Below are positions 1 through 10,593 of a stretch of DNA of 64,000 nucleotides, in pieces (position 1 is the stretch's first letter; each line of letters starts with the position of its first letter). The notes under the pieces are model-generated. The model did no database searches, was not told the origin of the DNA, and saw only the letters and a program-made list of their open reading frames with translations. The stretch covers positions 43,805,374 to 43,869,373 of the forward strand of contig CM034311.1 of NCBI GenBank assembly GCA_019925795.1, written 5' to 3'. The stretch is from Dendrobium chrysotoxum. Taxonomy: Eukaryota > Streptophyta > Magnoliopsida > Asparagales > Orchidaceae. Made by a program: the position numbers and the translations under genes.

Positions 1-432
1 AAACCAAAGATCCACGGAGTGGTTAGAGTGATGGGGCCTCGTGACTTGGGAGAGACTATGGAGCTAGCTCAATTGGTTGAGGAGCAGAGGCACCTGGAGA
101 GAAGAATGAAAGGTAGCAGCTTAGAAGGCTCATACAGGATGACCACCACCTTTTTTGGCATCCAAGGAGCCAACACCGAATACTCTTTGAGAGACTTTGA
201 AGGAGAAGACTGTAGGAGGAAGACCTGGGGACAACTTTAAGAAGCTCACAGAAACGGAATTACAGGAGCAATAGAGAAGGGACTCTGTTTCAGATGTGAC
301 GAGAGGTGCACGCCAAGGCACAGGTATAAGGACCGAATTCTTTAGGTTCATACCATTTGTGATGAATAGGGAATGGAGGAGGGTGTTGTCTTTCCACCTT
401 GCAGACAAGGTGGGTCTTTGGGAAGGGAGTAT
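1..432 (+). mobile_element. Ty3/gypsy-type internal remnant, cut by window edge
   Basis: The translation from position 19 matches the gag region of the better preserved minus-strand element at 30029-35224; both share a PRDLGE(T/A)M segment and an SYRMTT/TYRMTT segment. A broken CCHC-like stretch follows around 280-330. The text then jumps to the 3' end of the internal region and to a purine-rich tract (about 413-432) just before an LTR. Protease, reverse transcriptase and integrase are absent, so this copy carries a larger internal deletion than its relative, and it has several stops and frame changes. It is a dead relic. Confidence 0.7.
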
Positions 433-897
433 TGTTAGACCGGTCCAACTGGTCGGGACTGGCTCATGCTAACAGAGTCGGAACTTCTCGGCCTCCTAGA
501 TGTGTCGATCGCACAGCCCAGGCCAATCGAGCTGTTTAGGAAGGATTTTTTTGGGAGTTAGGAGGGAAATTTGAATGTAGGGACTGTTTAGAGATTTCCT
601 TTTGGATTGTATGCATTAAATAGTTTGTTTTCCTAGGATTAGCGCATCTGGAATTTGGCTAAAAATTTGAGATCTCTTAGGTTTTGGGCTCTGGCAACGT
701 CTAGAGATTTGAGAGAGCCGGATCTTCCTCTCCAAGTAAAGATCCACTTATATCATGTATTTTATTTCATAAAACTTTCAATAAAAAAGAGTTCTTGTGT
801 GTTCTATTACTAGTTTTTTTGTTGTGGTTTTTCTGAAATTGCTGAAATAAGATTTCAGCCAAGACTTTTTCTAAATTTCTGCCAGCACTTCCTATCA
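433..897 (+). repeat. 3' LTR of the truncated gypsy-type element
   Basis: It begins TGTTAGACCGGTCC directly after the purine-rich tract and ends near CTTCCTATCA. The same start and end (TGTTAGACC...CTATCA) bound the LTRs of the element at 30029-35224. Much of the middle aligns by eye with moderate divergence. About 465 bp against 481-489 bp for the relatives. The right boundary is less certain than the left. Confidence 0.65.
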
Positions 898-1227
898 GAA
901 CTTCAGAAAGGTAGCACCCATTTCTTTTTAAAGTGCAACTGTGAAGCAACAATATCTTATTAAAAGCTAGATGGCCACACAAAATAATCATGATAGTTTG
1001 AGAAAGTTCTGAGAAATGGTTTTAAAATTTTAGTTAAGTGAACAGTTCATGGAAAAACAGTTAAGGTCCAAACCATAACTTAATCTACGCTACAAATTAA
1101 GGAAAAAAAACCAACATATGCATAGGCCAGTGTAAGAAATTGATTGCATTCTTTCCAATAGGAGGATCATATTAACACGAATTTATATGTGGTTACGTAA
1201 AGTCCAGCAGTATTAAAAAAGTTTGAC
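898..1227. other. No gene seen; probable pectin acetylesterase intron
   Basis: AT-rich sequence between the LTR end and exon 5 of the minus-strand pectin acetylesterase gene. The next expected exon, carrying the GCSAG active-site serine, was searched for here on the minus strand and not found. Confidence 0.5.
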
Positions 1228-4200
1228 CTGCGTTGCCTTTGCAAGTCCCTCAGACAGGAGTTGATCAATAATTGCTTCCCAGACATGTTGACCCCTGAAG
1301 AACAGTTTCAACCCACTCTACACAGCATAATTAACATAATGCAAATAAGGGATGTGCTTTGAAGACCAAAATCATGTTGACTTCTGAAAGAGAAAAGTCA
1401 ACTAAAGGTCCATGATATTTAGATTTCCACATATGGAAACAACCTGATCTTCACTCTCAACATCCCCGGCAAAAGATGCGCCATCACAGTACCGCACCTT
1501 AACTTTATTCCAGTTAAAAAAATCTGAAAGAACAAAAAAACTAAAGTTATTCATACACGGAGAACAGCATATGCTAAACATGACAAATAACAAAGAAAAA
1601 GAGAGAGAGAATAGGAAGCTTGATAGTGTACATATCAACAAAGAAAATCAATTACAATCAGCACACAAATAGGTTTGGCAAGAGGTCCAAACAAGTAAAT
1701 GATGACAAAAGGTTAAGAGTTTCAAATGCAACTTAGAATAATATAAAAGATGAAAACAAAAGAAAATTGCAATTCCATGGATACTAATTCATACTTTTAG
1801 CAAAAAAAAATCCACTTTTAGTGTATGAACAGTAAACAAAGCAATGTAACAATCATTCAAAATCTAAAATTCTATAAGAAAACAATGTCATTAAAGGGTG
1901 TATCATTTAACATGAGATTATAATTAAATTGAATCACATGCACAATGCTTTCAAACAAGATTAAGTATCATATCTAGCATGACAACTACAATTTTTATAC
2001 CACCTTTCCCTACTCATACCAAGCAGATATAACCATAATATTACTGCAGCTCAAGCTCAGAGTATTGATCACTTGACAATCCCACTTACCAACTTAAAGT
2101 CCTATTCTCTGCCATTTATTACCTCATGCTCCTCAATTACCAGTGTTAATCGAAGTGGTGTTTCCCCTTCTAGGTCCTTATCCGATCTGCTTGGATCTCA
2201 GAGATCCTAATGCATATGGATACAAAAAGTCCAATAGGAACAATAATTTTATTTCTAAATAGAAGAATCCTTTTCAGGCACCACAAGTTAGATTTCAAAA
2301 TGTCTACTATTATTTATTTTTTGGATTGCTGATGCATGCCAAGTTACTGAAGCTAATTTCCAAAACAAAATTTGGTCTGATGAACCTTTGGCTTTTTAAT
2401 TCTACTCATGAGACTGCAATTCATTAGCTCACCCAGAGCTACTTTGCCAATCTGACTAAGCGGTTCTCGAAAATTTTGTTCACTACTTCATTGCTCAATC
2501 TCCCATGCATGAGAGATGAAAAATCTAGTCCAAATGGTAAAGACAAGGATAAGCATTCAATGTAGCAAGGCTTACATGGGCATTTGGTATATTACTTCGT
2601 GCTGCTCTGATTAAAAATTGGTTAGAAACAACAAGAATAAATTTCCATTGTAAAATCACCCCAAACTCTTTTCTTTGCTAGAGTATCACTAAGCTTATCT
2701 AGTTCAAGGCTGAATTATTCCACTACAAAGTTTTTGAAGAATTGGAAGCTTACCATTCAGGGATTGTCTCAGGATAATTCTATTTCCATTGAGATTACTA
2801 TCGGAAGGTAATATGTAATTGCAGATGCTGTTAATTCATCCAACTCTTTAGTTGACAATCCATGGTCAGACTTTGAAGAGAGCAGGGAATAGACAAGAAG
2901 GGCAAGCATCTGTCTATAATATGAAATTTCTTTGCATATGAAATCTTCATTGCCTATAAAATATGAAAAACATGTGAAGAGCGAATGAAAGAGTAGAGAG
3001 ATCGAGGAAAATATACAACACTACAAAATGAAACCTTAATAGTCCATGTGATACATGAAAACTGAGGAATTTCATGTTGTTTCCAATACTTATCACTTGG
3101 GCATGCCCAACATGGCATGTTGGACTAAGGATGTGAGTTTCAAAATCGACCCACTAATCAAATCAACCAATTCAACTCGAACCAAACAAACATTATTAGG
3201 TATAGTTATAGCCTTATATGGGTGGGTTTGTAATAATGTTAAACGATATAAGACCTAAAAAAATTGGATCAGATTCTATGTGACCAATGAACTAAAAAAT
3301 GACTAATTTATGACTTGCATGAGAGCAACAAGTCAACTTGACACAATATGACCAATCAACCAAATCGATTTATAATCCTTTGACTCATGTTTGATCCATC
3401 CACCAATTAATTTTAACCCAATTATCACCCAAACCTAGCCTGGTTGTCACACTTCATAGAGCCTAAACCAACCCCAACTAAGGTTTAAAACCTAAAAATG
3501 ACTTGTATATTGTTTAATTCAACTAAGAAGTTATACAAGTCTAGTTAGGTAACATGTTTATTTTTTTAATCAAGTTTCAGTCTAATAACTTGGCTTATTT
3601 TATTTAATTAAATTAAATTGGCCAATTTCAAGGTGAACATATATTGTCTTATCCTTACATTGATTTCACTTGACTACTTTTTTATATTTTAAAATAAAAT
3701 TTTATAAGCTTGTGCACCTCTGTCATGGTGAAGACACTTTTGGAACACATTTTGTACAAGCAATTTCACTGAAACCTTGAATATCAAATTAATCTTATTA
3801 TAGATTCTTAGCCTCTTGCACACCCTCTTCATTAATTCCTCATACTATACTCCTTAGAATTGGAATCAAATATAAATTGATTAGTATTTCCTACCCATGT
3901 ATTGATTATTCCTTTTATGGATATGCTACTTAATTTAATTTTATCCAACATTTGTTTACATATTGTATGTCGTACAATATGTTTTCAAGATTTTCCTTGT
4001 TTCAACGTCTGTATTGATGGTTCATGGATGGCGTTTACAAGTTAAGAAAAGCAAACCTCGAAATATAAAAATTAGGGTAGCAAAAAGCACACACCTGGAT
4101 TTTGAGATGGGTAAGGGCTCAATATGCCAACAAAATGCATTGCTTCCATGTACATTGATGATCCCAACGCTGTCCTTCCACGTGAAGCACATGATTCTGC

Positions 4201-5123
4201 ATTAGTACACCAGCCTCCACCCTAAAGCTTGCGAAACATAATTAAATTAAGAATGGGGTCAATTAAAATTTAAAGTAGACCACTGGATCAGTTCTTCAAG
4301 CAAAATGAAAATACATTTTGCGCGTAAGGTGAAAACATTACACTACACATCAGGAACTTTATCAACTCAATGCTAACTCATATTCAATGAAATGGCATCA
4401 TAAATTGATCAAAACATAAAAATCGTCAGCTGCTATGCAAGCCCACAGGCAATAAACGGGAGAGCAAAGTGCACTGTTGAAAAGGTTTTTCAAAAGAGAT
4501 CTTGCAAAATTCTTCTGTATCCAACAACCAATGAACTCTATGCCAAGTTATCGTGAGACAGAAAGAATGATGACGAACTCTTATATATCTAGATAACGCA
4601 GGATCTAATTCTCAATATCCATTCCCATTCTTCCATAAAGTCTCAAACCCAGAGAAAATGTGGTCAAATTACACAATAAAGCATGAGAGTAAAATTCCAT
4701 GAGTACCTCCAAGTGAAGAAGCCATTTATCAGATCCGGATCCTTCACCTCTGAGGAGATGATACCCAGGTAAACTCCCATCCAAGCAAACTTTGATTGAT
4801 CACCGAATTCGGACAATGAAATGTTAAAAGAGAAATTTTCCAAAAGAAAACCTAAAATTGTAACTGATCCAAAAAAGACGGTACTGCTTACGAGCACCCT
4901 TAGCCTTGGCTTTTCTCAACAAAGTGAGATCAACAAGTGGAGGTTCTAGCGATCTGAAGACAGGGTTTTGGACACCTCGCCCTTCCGCTCTCCCTTCTTC
5001 ATGCTCCCAATAGCGGACGGTGAAGATGACGGCAAGTATGACGACAGCACATCCTCCGGCCAGCGTCACCCGATTCCTTCCCCACCACCGCCGAAACCAA
5101 AGCCGAATACGGTGAATCGCCAT
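1228..5123 (-). CDS. PAE: Pectin acetylesterase, exons 1-5 (3' part outside or lost)
   Basis: Carbohydrate esterase that removes acetyl groups from pectin in the secretory pathway or cell wall. Five minus-strand exons join in frame with GT-AG sites: 4892-5123, 4707-4789, 4095-4221, 1444-1523 and 1228-1317, about 204 residues. Exon 1 starts MAIHRIRLWF and has a hydrophobic signal anchor at residues 21-36. Exon 2 gives CLDGSLPGYH and ends KWLLHLE. Exon 3 starts GGGWC, the family signature. Exon 4 has NWNKVKVRYCDGASF. Exon 5 has FFRGQHVWEAI. These are the first half of the plant pectin acetylesterase (Notum-like) fold. The catalytic GCSAG exon and everything after it are missing up to position 1. 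A gypsy-type LTR lies at 433-897, so either the retroelement sits in an intron and the gene continues off the window, or the 3' half is lost. Exons seen have no stop or frameshift. Confidence 0.88.
1524..4094 (-). other. Large intron 3 of the pectin acetylesterase gene
   Basis: 2.57 kb of AT-rich sequence between exon 4 and exon 3. Splice sites are GT at the 4094 side and AG at the 1524 side in minus-strand sense. No coding segment, LTR or complete transposon was recognised inside. Confidence 0.7.
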
Positions 5124-5340
5124 CCAAGGAACCGCTGGGATTCCAGCGAGACCGACAGCGGAAGCTATGCCTTGAATTCCTCGGATGCATCACCCTTCTT
5201 TGATCTTTTCTATCGACAAAAGAAAAGAAACATGGAAGTAGGTGGCTCGGATCTGACCTGAGTGGTAGCTTTTGTCTAAAAAATGGAAAATCATTGGTAG
5301 TCGCGAGTTTCTCTCCGGACCCGACTCCCTTCGGGCAGAC

Positions 5341-5657
5341 CAGGGGTGTGGACCCGACCCAAAAATCTGACCCGAATTCGATCCGAAAATTTTGGATTTA
5401 GGTTGACCCGAATCCGAAAAATGGGTCGGGTTTGGTTCAACAATTGGGTCGGATTCGGGTTGACCCGTGACCCAAAATTGACTCGTTTTAACCCGAAAAC
5501 CCGTTTTTGACCTAGCAACCCGAGATTGACCAGAAAAGCGGAGATTGACCCGTTTTGAACCCGAAAACTAGCAGTTTTTTGTTGGTACCGGGTCATTCGG
5601 GTCGGGTCGGGTCGGGTTCGGGTTCGACCCGAACCCGACCCGAAATTGACACCCCTA
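5341..5657. mobile_element. hAT-type MITE rich in GGGTCGGGT/ACCCGACCC
   Basis: It starts CAGGGGTGTGGACCCGACCC and ends with the inverse, ...GACCCGAAATTGACACCCCTA. The interior is made of degenerate GACCCG/CGGGTC words on both strands. Flanks GGGCAGAC and GGGCAAAT agree at 6 of 8 positions, as a decayed 8-bp hAT target-site duplication would. It lies about 220 bp upstream of the pectin acetylesterase start codon, in the likely promoter. Related copies are at 23272-23595 and 58826-59242. Open frames through it are composition artefacts. Confidence 0.7.
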
Positions 5658-5666
5658 GGGCAAATT

Positions 5667-5801
5667 CCAATCAAAGCTTAACACGTGGACATATACAATT
5701 ACGCGCATATTGTATAATTAAGTATGCAGTATATAACTATGCATGCACTATGTCTATGTATACAGTATTATATAAATGTCCACGTGTCATGTTCTTATTG
5801 G
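5667..5801. mobile_element. Inverted-repeat element with a G-box in each arm
   Basis: The left arm starts CCAATCAAAGCTTAACACG and the right arm is its imperfect inverse, ending TGTCCACGTGTCATG then ...ATTGG. Each arm carries CACGTG. About 135 bp, AT-rich centre, no clean target-site duplication seen. Could be a MITE or a chance foldback. Confidence 0.45.
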
Positions 5802-6550
5802 AGTCTGGACGTAACTCGAAGTCCGGAGTCCACACGTAATAATTTCTCCTTTGGATGAGCATGATTGAGAGTCCAAACTAAATTTATATAGAATATTATT
5901 TTTATTTATTTATTTTTAATTACTAGATTAAAATAGAGAAAATAATGATAGATTATTTAAAATTATAATTATTACATAACTAAACAAATTATGTATGTGA
6001 TTTCTAAGTCTTTATATTATATAAAAGTACTTTTAAAATTTATCTTTGTACCTTCCAACAAAATAAGTACAATAATAATATTTTTAGGTACGCTTGAATT
6101 CATAGCACACTGATTCAAAATAAATTTAAATTTTTTATGTGCCAAATTCAAGTGTTCAACCCACCCAAAAAAAAGAAGATTTTAAGAGTATGTCTCCAAT
6201 CCCATCAACTTTTGAGAAATAAACAATATACTGCTCGATCTTTTTAAGCCCATTTTTAATTAATCTTAGATTTTAGATGTTATAAACATTCTATGAAATT
6301 TACTCTTTAATCATTTGAAATCTATATTTAAGCAAAGTTATAATCAAAATGAATGTCTCGATGAGATAAATCTAGTGATATAAAAAGCGTCTTGGTCCAA
6401 ATCCCAGTAGACTTAAATTAAGCACTTTAGAGCATAATTATAAATTTCTTAGGCCAATTAAGGGACCAAATGACACGCCTCAAGAGTTAATTTTAAATAT
6501 CTTAATCACTTATCGGAGCTACTAATAATCATCCATATAAAATAACAAGT
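5802..6550. other. AT-rich intergenic, nothing recognised
   Basis: Short open frames only, strongly AT-rich, no recognisable protein similarity or repeat boundary. Confidence 0.6.
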
Positions 6551-6555
6551 ATAGC
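6551..6555. repeat. Target-site duplication ATAGC (left)
   Basis: ATAGC directly precedes the LTR start and is repeated exactly at 13388-13392 after the other LTR. Confidence 0.9.
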
Positions 6556-7726
6556 TGTTGCGGACTCAAATATACGCGGCGATAGAGTTTAATTTTCCGT
6601 CTCAGCGTTGTACGTATATCCAGCACACAAACAGAATCGAAATAGTAACACCAGGATTTTTACGTGGAAAACCCTGGAAAGGGAAAAAACCACGGGGCCG
6701 TGCCCAGTTGAAAGAGTTCCACTAGTGTTGTTTGAAATACAAGGCTGATTCGTCCTTTAAATTCAGGACGATCAGATTATAACGAGTATCAGTTACAAGG
6801 ACAAGTAGAGTTCCGATGTCACTCGGGGTGTCGAGCAGAATTCCGGCGTCACTTGGAGAGAAGTCCGGCGTCACTTGGGCGTCGGGTAGAATTCCGGCGT
6901 CACTTGGAGAGAAGTCCGGCGTTACTCGGGCGTCGGGTAGAATTTTGGCGTCACTTGGAGAGAAGTCCGGCGTTACTCGGGCGTCGGGTAGAATTCCGGC
7001 GTCACTTGGAGAGAAGTCCGGCGTTACTCGGGCGTCGGGTAGAATTCCGGCGTCGGGCAGAATTCCGACGTTGCTCCTGTGTTGGGTAGAGCTTTGTCGT
7101 CCCTCGGGCCCCTGGTGGTGCTTCGGTGGTGATCCGGCGGAGTTCCGGCGGTGTTCCGGCGGTGGTCGAGGAGGAGCTATTCCCTCCTAGGCTTCTCTTC
7201 TTCTTCTTCTCCTTCTCCTCTTCTTCGCTTGGGTCCCCTCTTAAGAGAAATGAGGGGCTATTTATAGTTTTTCTGGAGTGGCATAGCCCGTAAATAGATG
7301 AAGGATCATGGGCAAATAAGGAGTGATCCGGATGAACGGCCGATATTGAATCCCTTGATTATGAACTGTTTATTGAGCATTTGAAGGTCTTAATGGTATC
7401 AGAATTCTATGATCTTGGGCTCGTTGGATTCGTCTCGTCGAGCCGCTCGATTCGACTATAAGCTCGTCAAAATCGGAGACCGTTTGGTAACTCAAATAAC
7501 TGTTTGATGCTTCCAACAGCGCTTCGGGTACTTGATTTGGACTCGTTTGAGCTCGGATTGAGTCGAATTTGGTGTTGTTGGATTCGTATTTCCGAGACGC
7601 TCAGTTCGACTATAAGCTTGCTGAAATCGGAGTTTAAATGGTCTCCGAATTAATTTTTGAAGTTTCCAACTCGAGTTTTTCCTCGAGATTCGTGCCCGAT
7701 CAAGATAATTTTCCGATGACGTATCA
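6556..7726 (-). repeat. 3' LTR of the gag-only element
   Basis: Plus-strand text runs from TGTTGCGGACTCAAATATAC to GATGACGTATCA. It is the same length as the LTR at 12217-13387 and about 99% identical by eye. It contains a 51-bp minisatellite at 6841-7042. Confidence 0.9.
6841..7042. repeat. 51-bp minisatellite inside the 3' LTR (about 4 copies)
   Basis: Units start TTCCGGCGTCACTTGGAGAG and recur every 51 bp. Because 51 is a multiple of 3 they keep a plus-strand frame open, giving a 17-residue repeat; this antisense frame is an artefact. The array is mirrored in the other LTR at 12502-12703. Confidence 0.8.
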
Positions 7727-7745
7727 GTTGCCCCCCTATTTTTGG
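7727..7745 (-). other. Polypurine tract of the gag-only element
   Basis: In minus-strand sense, AAAAATAGGGGGGCAAC lies immediately before the 3' LTR start TGATACG. This is the expected second-strand priming site. Confidence 0.75.
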
Positions 7746-8073
7746 ACGTCAAAGCTCCAGGAGTCCAAAAATATATGTGTCGGCTTTTCACTTTGGCAAA
7801 ATCGCAAAAATTTGCGTTCCAAAAATTAAATATTTGCTCGAACTTGATCATAGAGGCCCCGTTGAGCTCCGAAAGTGTCAAAATTGAGTCCGGAACGTCG
7901 AAAAACGTGTCCGGGGACCCCAAAAACGTCGAATTTGGACCGTCCGGGCCCGAAATTGGAGCCCGGGAACGCGTAGGCGGCCGAACCGGCCGGCTGGCCG
8001 GCCGGCCGCCGCCGGCGGCGGCGCCCGCGCCAGCGGGCGCGTCTGCCCGCTGAACCGCGCGGAACCGCGCGAT

Positions 8074-8098
8074 TATAACCGCGCGGGGCGCGGTTATA
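8074..8098. repeat. Perfect 11-bp stem hairpin with GGG loop
   Basis: TATAACCGCGC, GGG, then GCGCGGTTATA. It lies at the end of a very GC-rich block (about 7960-8095) with many GGCCGGCC and GCCGGCGG words, followed by a poly-T run near 8108-8127. Function unknown. Confidence 0.75.
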
Positions 8099-8298
8099 TT
8101 TTTTAAAATTTTTTTTTTTTTTTTTTAAGTGGCGGGGCCCAAAAAATTCCGAAAAAATCCCAAAAAATTCCGAAAAATTTGAAAAAATTCAGGGAATTTA
8201 ATAAAATTTTGGAATCCTCCCCCCCTCAAAAATAATATAAATAGACCCCCAGGGCCTAGGAGAAACTCGCCCCTTCTTCCTTTCTCCCTCTGGCTTTT

Positions 8299-8612
8299 GG
8301 CATTTTGAGGCTTTCCGCCATTTATGAGTAGGTGACTTTCCCTACTTGACTTGGCGCCCCTCCCTTTGCGCAGAAGTTAGAGTATTCCTCTCTTCTCCCC
8401 TCTAGTTTCTGGCATTTTGAGGCCTTCCGCCGTTTTTGAGTAGGTGACTTTCCCTGCTTAACTCGGCGCCCCTCCCTTTGCGCAGAAGTTAGAGTATTCC
8501 TCTCTTCTCCCCTCTAGTTTCTGGCATTTTGAGGCCTTCCGCTGTTTTTGAGTAGGTGACTTTCCCTACTTGACTCGGCGCCCCTCCCTTTGCGCAGAAG
8601 TTAGAGTTTTCT
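8299..8612. repeat. 112-bp tandem repeat array, about 2.8 copies
   Basis: The marker GGCATTTTGAGGC recurs at 8299, 8411 and 8523, exactly 112 bp apart. Each unit also holds GAGTAGGTGACTTTCCCT and CTTTGCGCAGAAGTTAGAGT. It lies in the non-coding 3' half of the gag-only element. Confidence 0.85.
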
Positions 8613-8639
8613 CTCCTTTAAGAGATCATGTGGAGGTGA

Positions 8640-9080
8640 GATGTTAGTCGGAGGGAGTTTGACGGCGGTCAGCGGCCGGGTGGTGGTCCGACGAAGGTCG
8701 GGCTGAAGTTCGATGGCGGTCCGCGACCGGGCGGTGGTCCGACGAAGGTCGGGATGAAGTCCGGCGGCGATCAGCGGCCGGGTGGAAGTTCGACAGCGGG
8801 AAGAAGTACGGCGTCGGGTAGAACTCCGACGAAAATCTGTCGGCCAGAAGAAGTCCCACGACGGGTAGAAATTTGGTGTTGGGTAGAAGCCCGACAAACA
8901 TCTGACGACAGGAAAAAGTCCGATGTCACGTAAAAGTACAGCGTCAGGTAGATATCCGACGGGGGTCTGACGACTGGCAGAAGTCCGACGTTGGGTAGCA
9001 TTTTAGCGTCGAGTTGAAGTCCGACGAGGGTCTGACGACGTGTAGAGGTCCTCCAACGGGAGGAAGCTCAGCATCGAATA
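8640..9080. repeat. Degenerate short repeats of the GAAGTCCGACG type
   Basis: Variants of GAAGTCCGACG, GGTCGGG and GGTAGAA recur irregularly every 20-40 bp. The wording resembles the LTR minisatellite, so the two may share an origin. Open minus-strand frames here have repetitive, arginine-rich translations and are not credible genes. Confidence 0.6.
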
Positions 9081-9764
9081 GAATTTCGATGTTAGTTTGT
9101 TGATGATGGACGATCAGGTGGAAGTCCGTTGGCAGTCAACGACCAAGTTGGGAGCAGAAGGAGAGAGTTCAACGGTGCTGCTATCAGCAGTTGAACGAGA
9201 AGCCGATGATGGCTGATATGAAGTAAAGGACCGCCGGCAGATATCCGACGAATGGTTGATAATGGCGGGTGTCCAGTGATATTGTGTTAAGGCAATATTC
9301 ATCCATACTGAAGTGTGCCAACATCAGATATTACTGGATCAAGGGTCCGAAGGAGGGTGATATGCCAACATTTTGGCAATACATTAACACCGAGTGGAGA
9401 TCCGATGATGATCCAGTTATGTCCTTTCTTTGAAGGAGCAGTTGTAGGAGATGCTTGCGTGCAGTAAGGGAGAAGTCACTTAAATCCACCAAGGATATTT
9501 GACTGTGTTAAAGTTGCTTATTGCTTGATGATACTAGTTTGTACGGATGACGCCAATGTACTTTTCAATTTCAACTTCTAGTGAGAATAAATGTACACCT
9601 GAATCTGGATTTATGTAACTCCAATGATATTGTATATGAAATGAGGATTTGTCCCCTAGAGGGACCTGAATTGTTATTGCATCTGTAAGACATGCTTTGT
9701 GCTTTTGATGTATTATTAGTCTGAACGAATGTGAGAGACATCCTTTTAGGATGTTTGACATATT

Positions 9765-10250
9765 TGAGACTGTAGGTCAAAGCCCTTGCTTGATGACGTT
9801 AACATGTATGAAAAAGGTCGAGAGAATCCACCAAGGATGTGAGACCTATTCGAGGTTGTATGTCGGAGCCTTTGCTCGACGACGTTAACCTGTATGGAAG
9901 AGGTCGGGAGAATCCACCAAGGATGTGAGACCTATCCGAGGTTGTATGTCGGAGCCTTTGCTCGACGACGTTAACCTGTATGGAAGAGGTCGAGAGAATC
10001 CACCAAGGATGTGAGACCTATCCGAGGTTGTATGTCGGAGCCTTTGCTCGACGACGTTAACCTGTATGGAAGAGGTCGGGAGAATCCACCAAGGATGTGA
10101 GACCTATCCGAGGTTGTATGTCGGAGCCTTTGCTCGACGACGTTAACCTGTATGGAAGAGGTCGAGAGAATCCACCAAGGATGTGAAACCTATCCGAGGT
10201 TGTATGTCGGAGCCTTTGCTCGACGACGTTAACCTGTATGGAAGAGGCCG
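9765..10250. repeat. 86-bp tandem repeat array, about 5.6 copies
   Basis: CCAAGGATGT starts at 9831, 9917, 10003, 10089 and 10175, an exact 86-bp period. Units include CGAGGTTGTATGTCGGAGCC and CGACGACGTTAACCTGTATG and are almost identical, so the array is young or homogenised. It lies between gag and the 3' LTR. Confidence 0.92.
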
Positions 10251-10593
10251 GATCGAATCCCCCTGGGATCGATCTTCCAGTGATTGAGAAGTAATAAAGA
10301 CTGCATATTTCTCGAATCAAGGATAAAGAGACTATATTTGTCAGTAGTTTTTCACTGTCATTTGTATTCTTTTTAAAGAAAGAGACAATATCAAAACTGG
10401 ACGAACAACACATTATATTACTGTAAGACAATAATTCCCTTGTACAACAGAAGAGATACATATAGGGACAATCACATCATTTGACTTGGTAGAAATACTA
10501 AGGACATTAGAGTGACATCCTACTGATCATAGAAGAGATATATGGTGACACATGACAAGTAGTATTACTAACACAAAGGTTCAAGTTGCAGCA

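Noticed and set aside
5291..5674. 127-residue minus-strand frame rich in R, P and N
   Set aside because: It lies across the CGGGTC-rich MITE; composition explains it.
6816..7190. 124-residue plus-strand frame in the LTR (and its twin at 12477-12851)
   Set aside because: It is open only because the 51-bp minisatellite has no stops in that frame; it runs antisense to the element and has no family likeness.
8601..9001. Three overlapping minus-strand frames with RRTTTRP and PSSDH-like repeats
   Set aside because: Low-complexity translations of the degenerate GAAGTCCGACG array.
9765..10250. Regularly spaced direct repeats that could suggest a CRISPR-like array
   Set aside because: The 86-bp units are identical throughout with no variable spacers, and they lie inside a plant LTR element.
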